Origin: Paenibacillus sp. LS1
GTDB taxonomy: Bacteria > Bacillota > Bacilli > Paenibacillales > Paenibacillaceae
DNA: 64,000 bases
Direction of reading: 5' to 3'
Assembly: GCF_026013365.1 (NCBI RefSeq)
Contig: NZ_JAPDOE010000002.1
Span: forward strand, 1,054,001 to 1,118,000
Both the position numbers and the translations under genes were made by a program. A model generated the notes under the pieces. The model was given only the letters and a program-made list of their open reading frames with translations, did no database searches and had not been told where the DNA came from. Positions 33,689-42,179 of this stretch are shown piece by piece (positions within the stretch are counted from its first letter, which is position 1; the number at the start of each line of letters is the position of its first letter).

Positions 33689-35008
33689 TTAATCGCTATG
33701 CCGTCTCTCCACCCTGCGCAGCTTCGTGACTCCCGGTTCGAACGTATACGGAACGAATTTGACCTCAGGCAAATTACATTCGAGCCGCTCTCCCAGCTTC
33801 ATCAGTTCCCGCAGTACATCTGTCTCAACCTGAGCCATCACTGCGCTCCCGCCAAGTCGAAGAGATACTTCCATTGATCCGTCCCCTTGCTGCACCACAC
33901 GATAATGTTCAATATCCGGCGAAGCCGCAATAACCGAACGGGTAACGAAATCGGGAAAGACTAGTACCGCCTCACCCGTATGTATGTTTGAAAAATAAAG
34001 CGTGTCATCACAGCGGCCTTCGATCCGCTCAATGGCGGTAAATGGGGAACCACAGGCACATGGCATCGCCGCCTCGGTCAGAATATCATTCAGTCGATAC
34101 CGGATGATCGGCTGTGATGTTCTGGAAAAGTCCGTAATAATGGGCACGAACCGCCGGGTGGCGGGATCAATGAACTCTTTTTCAATATGCACGATATCTT
34201 CATTCAAATGTAGTGTGCCATAACGACAGGTCGCACCCAGAAATCCTTCCGTACACTGATAGACTTGATGAACGGTCTGTCCGAAGACCTGCTCCAGCAC
34301 CTTGCGATCCAGGGGGTCCAACACCTCGGCAACAGAGATGATTTTATCCGGTACAGCAGTCAAATTGCCTGCCACATAGGCATCCGCCAACAGACGCAGC
34401 ATGGATGGAGGAGCCACCCACACGGTAGGTTGGTAGGTTTCCAGCCGATTCACCAAGGTCTCCACACGCTCCAGCAGATCAAAGTACTGAAACTGCAATT
34501 TGCCACGTTGCACCGATTCATAAAGATTACTGTTGGCCCGCAGGAAAAACGCAATCTTCGCAGGTTTCCACAGTCCACCAGGCAGCAACTTGGCCAGCAC
34601 TGTGCCCGTCCACGCATCCTGCTCCCGATCACTCACCAAAAATATCCCCCGGTTCCCTGACGTGCCCGAAGACAGTCCAACCGTCACGCCTTGAATGGAA
34701 GGTTTGAAGTCACGTGTTGCTTCACTTTCACCTGCAAGAGCCAGCGCTTCGTCCTTGGTGATGCCCACCGTGTTCAGTGTATCGAAGTGCTCCATCATAA
34801 TCGATTTATCAATCAAGGGAAATCTTCTCCAGTCGGATGCGTTCAAGCTACCCCACCACTTCCGGTAAAACGGAGAGCGGGCACGGATCTGATGGACATG
34901 CCGAATAACCCGGCGCTCTTGCCAGCGCTCCAGTTTTTCTCGCGTTTTCCATGTTCGCAGCCCACGTGCAAGCGCATAATGAACCACAATACGAAGGGTA
35001 TTGCTCAT
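33689..35008 (-). CDS. Adenylate-forming enzyme, PaaK/F390-synthetase-related
   Basis: ANL-superfamily member of 439 residues that probably activates a carboxylic acid as an acyl-adenylate. It shows RARSPFYRKWWG near residue 45, typical of phenylacetate-CoA-ligase-like proteins, and the P-loop VGLSSGTSGNRGIFLVS at 110-126. YQCTEGFLGATC and IIRYRLNDIL follow (the latter with the R-x-x-ND motif). I start at ATG 35008, which overlaps the MBL stop codon by 4 bases (ATGA). The longer frame to 35053 lies within that gene. I recall this clade being labelled F390 synthetase-related. Fifth gene of the KAS III operon. Substrate unknown. Confidence 0.85.
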   Translation of the reverse strand: MSNTLRIVVHYALARGLRTWKTREKLERWQERRVIRHVHQIRARSPFYRKWWGSLNASDWRRFPLIDKSIMMEHFDTLNTVGITKDEALALAGESEATRDFKPSIQGVTVGLSSGTSGNRGIFLVSDREQDAWTGTVLAKLLPGGLWKPAKIAFFLRANSNLYESVQRGKLQFQYFDLLERVETLVNRLETYQPTVWVAPPSMLRLLADAYVAGNLTAVPDKIISVAEVLDPLDRKVLEQVFGQTVHQVYQCTEGFLGATCRYGTLHLNEDIVHIEKEFIDPATRRFVPIITDFSRTSQPIIRYRLNDILTEAAMPCACGSPFTAIERIEGRCDDTLYFSNIHTGEAVLVFPDFVTRSVIAASPDIEHYRVVQQGDGSMEVSLRLGGSAVMAQVETDVLRELMKLGERLECNLPEVKFVPYTFEPGVTKLRRVERRHSD

Positions 35009-35865
35009 CGTTTCGGCCCTCCCACACCCCAAACGTCCAGTACATCTCGACAATGACTCGGCACAATCCGAATGTGGGGAAACTGCTGATGCAGCTGAAC
35101 CAGCTTGTCAAAGTTACGGTGGTATTCCTGTCGATTCGACATAATAATACCCGCGAGCGCATGAGGTCTGCGCTGTTCACGAAAAGCCCGACTCGACCAT
35201 ACCGCGTCCGCGCAGAGAAAATAGTCATGTTCTTCTGTACGCAGCAGGAGTCCCATCATGCCTTCCGCATGACCGCATACATCCACCCCAAGCAGACTGC
35301 CATCACCGAAGATATCGTAGACCTCATCAAAAGGGAATCCTTCCCCTATTCTCGTCAACCGCTCAGGCTGACACGTAACAGGCAATGATCTGGCCATAAA
35401 ATCCTCGGGCAACAGCCCGGCAAGAAAGCCTGCCTTTACAGCCGCAATCGGACCGAGTGAGCGCACAGCATCATAAGCTCTGGGCAGATAGATGAATTGT
35501 GCCTCTGGGAAATCTCGTACACCCGCGATATGATCGCCGTGAAAATGCGAGAGGATGATATACCGAATATCGGAAGCTTTCAGTCCAAGCCCAGCCAAAA
35601 ATTGAAGGGCACTATCCTCTTCACGATAGACCACAGGTGTAATATGACGATACAGTGCGTTGGGCAGATGAGCCGTTTCCTCAAAAAATCGGGAGCTATA
35701 ACCCGTATCCAGCAGCATCGGTCCATGTACGGGATGAATGATGCAGGCAAATCCTGCCGGGAAAGTCACTGGGCTCAACCGACCACCGCGCAGCGTCAGA
35801 AACTCTGGATGTGTACAGTAACCCGCCGCACCCAAATATAGTTTCACCGGAGTTGTTGTCAGCAT
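35005..35865 (-). CDS. MBL-fold metallo-hydrolase (lactonase-like)
   Basis: Metallo-beta-lactamase fold enzyme of 286 residues. The zinc motif is HFHGDHIAG at 107-115 (HxHxDH), preceded by LDTGYSSRF, and FLCADAVWS and PSHCRD hold later ligands. The layout resembles N-acyl homoserine lactonases, which hydrolyse lactones, and glyoxalase-II-type thioesterases. In this operon it could release or open a thioester or lactone intermediate. Start ATG 35865 has GGAGG eight bases upstream and overlaps the preceding gene by 7 bases. Function inferred from fold only. Confidence 0.87.
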   Translation of the reverse strand: MLTTTPVKLYLGAAGYCTHPEFLTLRGGRLSPVTFPAGFACIIHPVHGPMLLDTGYSSRFFEETAHLPNALYRHITPVVYREEDSALQFLAGLGLKASDIRYIILSHFHGDHIAGVRDFPEAQFIYLPRAYDAVRSLGPIAAVKAGFLAGLLPEDFMARSLPVTCQPERLTRIGEGFPFDEVYDIFGDGSLLGVDVCGHAEGMMGLLLRTEEHDYFLCADAVWSSRAFREQRRPHALAGIIMSNRQEYHRNFDKLVQLHQQFPHIRIVPSHCRDVLDVWGVGGPKR

Positions 35866-36854
35866 GATTCAGCCCTCCACCAGTCTGCAAATTGTTGCAA
35901 ACCCTCTTCAATAGATACCCGAGGGATGTACCCCAATCGCTCCCGTGCATCTGTAATATCCAATGTCTGTGGAATGGATAAGGAGCCGACTGTGTACCGT
36001 GTCAACGGAGGTTCACCCAACGCAGGAATAAAGCCATGAACTCGCTCCAGCAATGCCGCCGCTCCATATGCCGTCCGATAAGGAATGTTGCGACGACGCA
36101 ATGACATATCCAGCATGCCAAACAAGCTGCTTACCAACTCACTGAACGCCCTCGGATCGCCGTTGGAGATATTGTAAGCTCGGCCGAGCGCTTCGTCAGA
36201 GGCATCGCGGCACAAGAATAGGGCATCCACCACATTATCCACACATGTCAGATCGATTAATGCCTGTCCACCACCGATCATGGGCACGCCCGATTTCGCA
36301 TTTGCTGCTACAATTCTGGGAAATAACGTCTGATCATACGGGCCAAAGATCGCTCGCGGTCTAATCATGATCGAGGGAAGTCCCTTCGCATGCCCCTCCA
36401 TCACAACCTGCTCAGCGAGAAGCTTCGTGGCGGCATAATGATTCGCTGGTTTGGATGGCAACGGATCATTCTCATGTACGTTATATCGCGGGTGGTAGTT
36501 AAAATATATACTTGGCGTGGAGACGTGTATGAATCGCTGTACATTACCACGTATACCGCCATCTACGAGATTCTGTGTCCCTTCTACATTACTGCTATAA
36601 AAATCACGATATCGGCCCCATGGGGAGGATAGAGCTGCGCAGTGAAACACCACATCCTGTCCCATACACGCTTCGTTTACTGCTGCCTCATCCCGTATAT
36701 CTCCACTCTGGAATCGGATTCCTGCCGCCTCAAGTTCTGCACCAACCTTAGGCTGTCGGCCCATACCGGTGACTTCCCATCCCTCTTTTGCTAGTCGGAT
36801 CGCGAGGTGCCTACCCAGACATCCCGTAGCTCCTGTAACCAATGCTCTGTTCAT
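35859..36854 (-). CDS. NAD-dependent epimerase/dehydratase, OleD/3-beta-HSD-like
   Basis: Extended SDR of 331 residues: NAD motif VTGATGCLGRHL at 6-17, FHCAALSSPWGRY, SNVEGTQNLV, catalytic Ser 112 (HVSTPS), and Tyr 140/Lys 144 (YAATK). PRAIFGPYD follows. This pattern matches the 3-beta-hydroxysteroid dehydrogenase-type group that includes OleD, which reduces 2-alkyl-3-ketoacids in bacterial olefin synthesis. The ATG at 36854 overlaps the ATP-grasp stop by 4 bases. Next to a KAS III gene and an adenylating enzyme, an OleA/OleD/OleC-like logic is tempting, but an OleB-type hydrolase is missing. Role is inference. Confidence 0.87.
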   Translation of the reverse strand: MNRALVTGATGCLGRHLAIRLAKEGWEVTGMGRQPKVGAELEAAGIRFQSGDIRDEAAVNEACMGQDVVFHCAALSSPWGRYRDFYSSNVEGTQNLVDGGIRGNVQRFIHVSTPSIYFNYHPRYNVHENDPLPSKPANHYAATKLLAEQVVMEGHAKGLPSIMIRPRAIFGPYDQTLFPRIVAANAKSGVPMIGGGQALIDLTCVDNVVDALFLCRDASDEALGRAYNISNGDPRAFSELVSSLFGMLDMSLRRRNIPYRTAYGAAALLERVHGFIPALGEPPLTRYTVGSLSIPQTLDITDARERLGYIPRVSIEEGLQQFADWWRAESC

Positions 36855-38143
36855 TGTTGTTCACCGTTCCATTCTATGTCGTGAGTCAAAGCTTCAGTCA
36901 GCGAGCACTTCTGCGATCTTGCCAGACGCCATGCGGCCAGCACCACTCCGAATTGTTCCATTAAAGGTTGAAGATCCTGTCGTGCATAGACCACATCCCT
37001 GGTGCCACGCCACGCTGCTATCCATACCCGGAACTTTCCTTTGCCGAAGATCTGCTGAACCCCGCTTCCCAGCATGGGAAGCATGAGCATGGCTTTGCTG
37101 CCCTGTGCCGGCATGATCATTTTTCTTTCTTTGATCAATGTCTCAGGTTCAGTCAGTGCACGTACCAAGTCACCTCCGGGGTGAAACAGATGAATCCCAC
37201 TCGTTGCCCTCGGATTACACTCAATTGCGTACACTCGACCATTCTGACCTTCTATAAAATCAAACCCAATCTGTCCGCTAAACCCCGTTGCCTGGACAAA
37301 TTGTCTCACCCACGCAAGGGCACCTTCATGTTCCACCTGTTCAAAAAAAACACTGGCTCCCACGCTACCTGTACGATAGCGGCTGTCGTAAGTGGAATGC
37401 GCAACCAGTTGCCCTTCATGCGCTATGCTGTATGTACATAACATCTGACCAGGAATGTAGGCCTGTGCAACCCAAGGTGAAATAGATGATAATGCTACTT
37501 CGTCCAGAGGGTCGTTACGGAAATGTCGACGTTTCTTTTCGCTTACGTTTCCTTGCTGATCCGTCCCTGCCCCAGCGTCATCTGTCATAAGATTCGGCAT
37601 GCGGACTTTGGCGGCAAAACGGGAGTACACCGGTTTCCATACCCAATCCCCCATCGTTTCCAGAACAGTTTGAGTTTCCATCCATTCCTTCTGACTTTTG
37701 ATCAGGCGTGTATCCGGAACCAAAAGACCGAGTGATCTTGCTAGCTGGATAAAATCATATTTATGATGCAGCTCATGCAGCTGCTCCAATGAAGAGACCA
37801 GAACACGACAGTATGAACTCAGTCTGTCTGCCCCTTGAGCCACATAGAAGACTTCTTCACACATCGGAATCAACAGGTCAATCTGCCAATCCTGAACCAA
37901 CCGTTCCAGCTCTGCCAGATACGCTTTTGTGTCATGTCGCGGCGATGGGACCGCAGCACACTGTTCCACTGCACTGGATGATTTGGTCAGATGCCTTGCT
38001 GCACTCTCCGCTACATAGACGCGATGGCCTGCCCGATGAAGCATGCGTGCTAGATCGAGCGTTACGGGAGCCCTCCCGCCTGTAAGCAGCACACGGAGAG
38101 AAGCAGATGTGTGATGTCCGGTTTCCCCAGATCTAGTAGTCAA
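36851..38143 (-). CDS. ATP-grasp domain protein
   Basis: A 430-residue ATP-grasp enzyme of the carbamoyl-phosphate-synthase-like type, expected to join a carboxylate to an amine, thiol or other nucleophile through an acyl-phosphate. Visible parts: an N-terminal Rossmann-like pre-ATP-grasp domain (VLLTGGRAPVTLDLARMLHRAGH), LIPMCEEVFYVA, DFIQLARSLGLLVPDTRLI, VWKPVYSRFA (ATP-binding Lys), and GQIGFDFIEGQNGRVYAIECNPRATSG with the Mg-binding Glu and Asn. I start at TTG 38143, eight bases after GGAGG, overlapping the KAS III stop by 11 bases; the longer frame starts inside KAS III. Substrate unknown. Confidence 0.87.
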   Translation of the reverse strand: MTTRSGETGHHTSASLRVLLTGGRAPVTLDLARMLHRAGHRVYVAESAARHLTKSSSAVEQCAAVPSPRHDTKAYLAELERLVQDWQIDLLIPMCEEVFYVAQGADRLSSYCRVLVSSLEQLHELHHKYDFIQLARSLGLLVPDTRLIKSQKEWMETQTVLETMGDWVWKPVYSRFAAKVRMPNLMTDDAGAGTDQQGNVSEKKRRHFRNDPLDEVALSSISPWVAQAYIPGQMLCTYSIAHEGQLVAHSTYDSRYRTGSVGASVFFEQVEHEGALAWVRQFVQATGFSGQIGFDFIEGQNGRVYAIECNPRATSGIHLFHPGGDLVRALTEPETLIKERKMIMPAQGSKAMLMLPMLGSGVQQIFGKGKFRVWIAAWRGTRDVVYARQDLQPLMEQFGVVLAAWRLARSQKCSLTEALTHDIEWNGEQQ

Positions 38144-39134
38144 AAATGAGTCCTCCCAATGATAATCCGGCAGCTGTGCCAATCATCAGCACTCGACCCC
38201 CCCGTTGAATGCGCTGTTGTCTAATCGCTTCATGCAGCCCCATCGGGATGGATGCCGCAATCGTATTGCCGTGATTTCGTGTGATGTCCATGAATCGATC
38301 TTCAGCAATCCCAAGCTTCTTGCGGATCAATCTCATCGCCATGGCACTCCCCTGATGAGGAATAACCAATTGGAAATCCTCCATCCGATTCCCGGTCGCC
38401 TGTAACATGTCGCTGATGAATCCGGGCAGAAGTCTGGAAGCCATGCGGAAGATGGCCTGTCCATCCATATGAAATAGGTAGGGTTCAGGCTGATCTGCCT
38501 TGTAATTAGATGCATGCAGCCGTGTGCCTCCACCGGCAATCTCCGAGAAGCGAGCACCTCGGCTGTAGGTTCGAAGTGAAGCATGGACGATCTGTGACGA
38601 TGATCCTTCAGGCGAACGTTCAATAATAACGGCGGCCGCTCCATCTCCGAACAGGGCCGCACTTTCTTTATCCGACCAATTCAGTCCGGCTGAGGCAATC
38701 TCAGTGGCTACGAGCAGTACTCGCTGGTAACGTCCGGCATCTACCATATAGGAGATCACATCCAGTCCGTTCAGGAAACTTAAGCAGGTTGCATCCATAT
38801 CAAAGGCAGGTACGCCCGAATCTTGCTGCCCCATGGCCTGCTGGATAAACACTGCCGTACTTGGTAACGGTTGTTCCTTCGTGCCACTGGTACACACCAG
38901 GCAGTCGATATCACTGAATTGCAATCCTGCATCCGCCAGTGCAGCTTCGGCAGCTCGCGCGCCCATGAAGGAGGAGGTTTCTTCACCCGAAGCATAATGG
39001 CGCACACCTACGCCTGTGGCTTTGCTGACCCATCCGGCAGGCACGCCCAAACGGCGATCCAGTTCCTCATCGGTGACTTCCTGTTCCGGCAGGTACTTCC
39101 CTGTTCCCGCGATCCTTACTCTTCTAAGTTGCAT
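38133..39134 (-). CDS. 3-oxoacyl-ACP synthase III family protein (KAS III/OleA-like)
   Basis: Thiolase-fold condensing enzyme of 333 residues. The catalytic triad is visible: Cys 117 in DMDATCLSF, His 260 in IPHQGS and Asn 290 in NHGNTIAASIP. The N-terminus (RIAGTGKYLPEQEVTDEELDRRLG) is typical of FabH. The sequence after Cys (LSFLNGLDVISYMVDAG) and the operon context suggest a secondary, non-housekeeping synthase, perhaps joining an acyl-CoA with a second acyl unit. First gene of a six-gene coupled operon. The ATG at 39134 has AGAGG about 14 bases upstream, and a repeat-like element lies about 45 bases further out. Product unknown. Confidence 0.9.
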   Translation of the reverse strand: MQLRRVRIAGTGKYLPEQEVTDEELDRRLGVPAGWVSKATGVGVRHYASGEETSSFMGARAAEAALADAGLQFSDIDCLVCTSGTKEQPLPSTAVFIQQAMGQQDSGVPAFDMDATCLSFLNGLDVISYMVDAGRYQRVLLVATEIASAGLNWSDKESAALFGDGAAAVIIERSPEGSSSQIVHASLRTYSRGARFSEIAGGGTRLHASNYKADQPEPYLFHMDGQAIFRMASRLLPGFISDMLQATGNRMEDFQLVIPHQGSAMAMRLIRKKLGIAEDRFMDITRNHGNTIAASIPMGLHEAIRQQRIQRGGRVLMIGTAAGLSLGGLIFDY

Positions 39135-39178
39135 TTCCCCAACCTCTTTCTGTTCATCTGACTGATAATAAGTTCGTA

Positions 39179-39342
39179 TTCAAAAAGACCGGTTTTCAGT
39201 ACCGAGAAGATGGGATGAAGCTAGAAATGGAGTAGCGGAGCGTAGGAAAACTACGTGAGCAACGGACATTTCGGCTGAATACCATATTCGATGCTGATGA
39301 TGCCACTAGGCATCCTTCGTAATCAAAAGCGGACTTTTTGAA
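39179..39342. repeat. MITE-like intergenic element with terminal inverted repeats
   Basis: Left end TTCAAAAAGaCCGgTTTT and, reversed, right end TTCAAAAAGtCCGcTTTT form 18-base inverted termini matching at 16 positions. The 164-base interior has no ORF of note. From memory, similar sequence recurs in intergenic regions of Paenibacillus genomes; this is not checked. It lies just upstream of the KAS III operon. Confidence 0.6.
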
Positions 39343-39412
39343 AAACCTCTATAAGTTCAGCTAATTGTATTTACACTGATACTCCGATGACAGAACAACT
39401 TTCCGATCGCTG

Positions 39413-39536
39413 TTATCCCCAGATTTTTTTGATTCCCTTCTTAAGAAGGGAAAATCCGGGGATAAGCATATGCTTCCGATGCAGCTTTCTTGCAGAAAGC
39501 TTTTAGGCGACCGCTCTGCTTCTTCAAGTTATTTCT
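39413..39536. repeat. Second repeat-like intergenic element with a perfect palindrome
   Basis: TTATCCCC (39413-39420) faces GGGGATAA (39458-39465). Between them is the perfect palindrome TTCCCTTCTTAAGAAGGGAA (39433-39452). A second hairpin, AGCTTTC-ttgca-GAAAGCTTTT, follows at 39484-39504. The structure suggests a REP/BIME-type element. Repetition elsewhere in the genome is expected from memory but not shown here. Confidence 0.5.
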
Positions 39537-39641
39537 GCCCTCTCCGTTATCGTGTAAATGTTTAGTTGAACATTTATAAATGAAATGAATCCTCCACCTC
39601 AAATGGCGAAACGCCATCAAATAGCAGCTTTGAAATATATA

Positions 39642-39667
39642 ATAAAAGGGCAGATGCCTCTGCCCTT
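39642..39667 (-). terminator. Terminator of the TIGR01777 epimerase gene
   Basis: Minus strand GGGCAGA-ggca-TCTGCCC followed by TTTTATTATAT, 29 bases after the stop codon. Confidence 0.9.
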
Positions 39668-39695
39668 CCTGTTGTGTTTTCTTTTGTATGAAGTG

Positions 39696-40586
39696 TCATT
39701 TCTTCTTATTCAGAATCTCCGCAAGAGCAGTATCTAGCGTACCGTATGTGAAAGTGAATCCTTCCCTCTCCAATCGCTCGGGAATCACCCATCGGCTTTT
39801 GAGGACAAGCTCTGTTTCGGTCTGAATAAAACGTGCGCCCACTTCAAGCATCCAGCGAGGGGAAGGTAATCCGATCCGAACACCCATCTGCTCTCTCAGG
39901 CTCGCCATCAGCTCGCGATTCGTAACGGGATGCGGCGAGGAGGCATTGAACACACCATTCAGGTGTGGATGCTCCTGCAGATAGATCACCATGCGGAACA
40001 GATCCTCGATATGAATCCAGCTGAACTGCTGTGTTCCAGCTCCTTGCGAACCACCCAGGCCAAAACGGACCAGGTTCGTCATGGGCACCATTACGCCGCC
40101 CTCACCCAGCACAATCGCAATCCGCAATGCAATCTGACGTGTAGACGGCAGACTGAATTCGAAGAAAGCCCGTTCCCACGCCTTGGCAACGTCAACCGAG
40201 AAGCCCGAGCCAATCTCGCCCTCTTTTTCCGTCATGGGGCGATCTTCGGCATGTCTGTATATGGTTGCTGTACTCGAATTAATCCATAGTTCGGGAGGAT
40301 GATTACAAGCCAGCACGGCTTCGCCGAGAATTCGTGTTGTACGGGTTCTGGATTCCAGAATGACTTTGCGATTCTCATCCGTATAACGGCAGTTCACCGA
40401 TTTACCTGCCAGGTTAATCAGCATCTCTGCTTCTTCCAATGCCCCTATGATTCCTGCTCGATCCTCCCAGACAATATGACCGGGCTGACGCGAGATGATC
40501 AGCACCTCATAACCCAGCTTCTTGAACCTCTGGGCAAAATCCTGTCCGACAAATCCCGTTCCACCAGCCAATACAATCTTCTTCAC
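39696..40586 (-). CDS. TIGR01777 family epimerase (YfhF-like)
   Basis: NAD-dependent epimerase-like protein of 296 residues. It has the NAD motif AGGTGFVGQDFAQ at 7-19 and the TIGR01777 hallmarks INLAGKSVNCRY, ESRTRTTRILGEA, WINSSTATIY and FSWIHIEDLFRMV. The C-terminal segment LEREGFTFTYGTLDTAL is also typical. The start is GTG 40586 with GAGGGG upstream. Biochemical role of this family is not settled. It stands alone with its own terminator. Confidence 0.92.
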   Translation of the reverse strand: MKKIVLAGGTGFVGQDFAQRFKKLGYEVLIISRQPGHIVWEDRAGIIGALEEAEMLINLAGKSVNCRYTDENRKVILESRTRTTRILGEAVLACNHPPELWINSSTATIYRHAEDRPMTEKEGEIGSGFSVDVAKAWERAFFEFSLPSTRQIALRIAIVLGEGGVMVPMTNLVRFGLGGSQGAGTQQFSWIHIEDLFRMVIYLQEHPHLNGVFNASSPHPVTNRELMASLREQMGVRIGLPSPRWMLEVGARFIQTETELVLKSRWVIPERLEREGFTFTYGTLDTALAEILNKKK

Positions 40587-40703
40587 GGTATCCCCTCATT
40601 TCCCATACTGGGTAAAGAACTCGCAAGATATAGATTGGAATGTTTCTATGCATGCAAATTGCTTATATTAGATTAAACACCGCTGGTGACCCATTGGTTT
40701 GAT

Positions 40704-41225
40704 TTAATTCGCACCCAGGGCTGCGTACAAGCAATCCCGCTCTTCGATCGCCCATGCGTTTGCAGGGTTTTGTTCCAATTGATATCGGAGTTCATCATAA
40801 AAGTCATGGATCATGAATCCGTCTGGCAAGTTGCCAAGCATGGCTGTAAAGTTATACTCTGGCAGTATTTTCTTTCCTTCACTAATCTGCTTCAACCAGT
40901 CCATCCACTTCGCAAGAGTGAGCACTTCCTCCTGCCATAACTCAGCCTGTAACCCAAGCGCATCCTGAAACTGCTCATACGCCAATGGATCAGCGAAGGC
41001 GCGGCAGGCCTGAACAGCCAGTTCGTACAACTCGGTCACTGCACGACGTACCTCATGCTCAAGTTCGACCTCCAATCCTCCCATGTAATCCTGAACCTGA
41101 ATGCTCTGCCCATCATCATATAGTAGCGGTGCTTGGGCCAACAGTCGTACAATCTCTTCCATCTCGTGCATTGAAACTTTCTTCTGCTCATATAGAGCAG
41201 GTAATTGATATGCTGTAATGATCAT
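40704..41225 (-). CDS. Hypothetical protein (173 aa)
   Basis: I do not recognise the family. The product is acidic and appears mostly alpha-helical, with no signal peptide or membrane span (EMEEIVRLLAQAPLLYDDGQ, LEVELEHEVRRAVTELYELA). The start ATG at 41225 has AGGAG closely upstream (3-base spacing, short). Protein-coding is supported by its length, ribosome site and codon pattern. Neighbours are unrelated single genes. Confidence 0.7.
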   Translation of the reverse strand: MIITAYQLPALYEQKKVSMHEMEEIVRLLAQAPLLYDDGQSIQVQDYMGGLEVELEHEVRRAVTELYELAVQACRAFADPLAYEQFQDALGLQAELWQEEVLTLAKWMDWLKQISEGKKILPEYNFTAMLGNLPDGFMIHDFYDELRYQLEQNPANAWAIEERDCLYAALGAN

Positions 41226-41393
41226 TCACTCCTACATCGTTCTTCTATTAATGACCTATATTATAACATGGTTTGAGATTCAGATATCTGAACACAAAAA
41301 GACAACGTTCGCACGCTGTCAGGAGTAAACCGATGTCTTCTTGAGTTGAGACTCTCTTTTTCTTTTTCTTTGTTTTGGATTTATGCCGATAGA

Positions 41394-42128
41394 CTAGATA
41401 AATGTTTTGATCGTAGCAAAATATTCACGGATCATGTTGACCGGTTTCAAATATCCCGGTGACGGAGCGGATATGCCGTATTCTGCCGCATAACCGTTCT
41501 TGGCAGCGATATATTTGGAGCGGAACATATGATAGTCACTGGTGACGATCATGATCTCGGGGTGCTCCAGCCCGGAATCAATAATGATTTTTTTGGAAAA
41601 GGCCAAATTCTCCTGTGTGCTTGTGGAGCGATCTTCCATAATGACTTGGGTAGGGCTAATCCCCTGTTCAATCAGATAGTTTTTCATGGCGAGCGCTTCA
41701 GGAATCGATTCTCCAGGTCCCTGCCCACCCGATACAATGACCGGTGTCTGAGGATGACTGCGAATATAGGCCAGACTGGTATCCAGCCTTTGCTTCAGGG
41801 TCAATGACAATTCTGTTCCTTTGATACCCGAACCCAGAATAATGACATAGTCCGCTTCTTCCGGATCATTCGCACCGAGCTGTGTAAATACAAGTGCTTC
41901 AATAATGACAAAAGAGACGGCAACCACGCCAAATCCGGTAAGGATAATCCGCTTCAGAATAACATGCTTCTGATAGTCGATCCGCCTTAGCACGATAAAG
42001 GCCACCGTGATCATTCCGAATAACATGACTGGAAATCTTTGGCCCCAGAAGATCAGAAATGCCACAAAACATGCCAACAGGACAAGATCAATGATCAGTC
42101 CATTTTTTTGTAAGAACTTTTTTATCAA
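41394..42128 (-). CDS. YdcF/SanA family protein (DUF218)
   Basis: A 244-residue membrane protein with two or three N-terminal helices (IIDLVLLACFVAFLIFW, VMLFGMITVAFIVL, ILTGFGVVAVSFVIIEALVF) and an extracytoplasmic DUF218 domain. Its hallmarks are YVIILGSGIKG, RLDTSLAYI, VIVSGGQGPGESIPEA and EDRSTSTQENLAFSKKII, then IVTSDYHMFRS. SanA/ElyC relatives affect envelope integrity. I start at TTG 42128, ten bases after AAGGAG; the GTG at 42140 lies in the ribosome site. Exact role unknown. Confidence 0.87.
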   Translation of the reverse strand: MIKKFLQKNGLIIDLVLLACFVAFLIFWGQRFPVMLFGMITVAFIVLRRIDYQKHVILKRIILTGFGVVAVSFVIIEALVFTQLGANDPEEADYVIILGSGIKGTELSLTLKQRLDTSLAYIRSHPQTPVIVSGGQGPGESIPEALAMKNYLIEQGISPTQVIMEDRSTSTQENLAFSKKIIIDSGLEHPEIMIVTSDYHMFRSKYIAAKNGYAAEYGISAPSPGYLKPVNMIREYFATIKTFI

Positions 42129-42179
42129 ATCCGTAGACACTCCTTCTTGTACCCACTATTCCGCAAATCACTTATTATT

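Noticed and set aside
39404..39540. CRISPR-like palindromes
   Set aside because: Two different hairpins occur once each, with no repeated spacer-repeat pattern.
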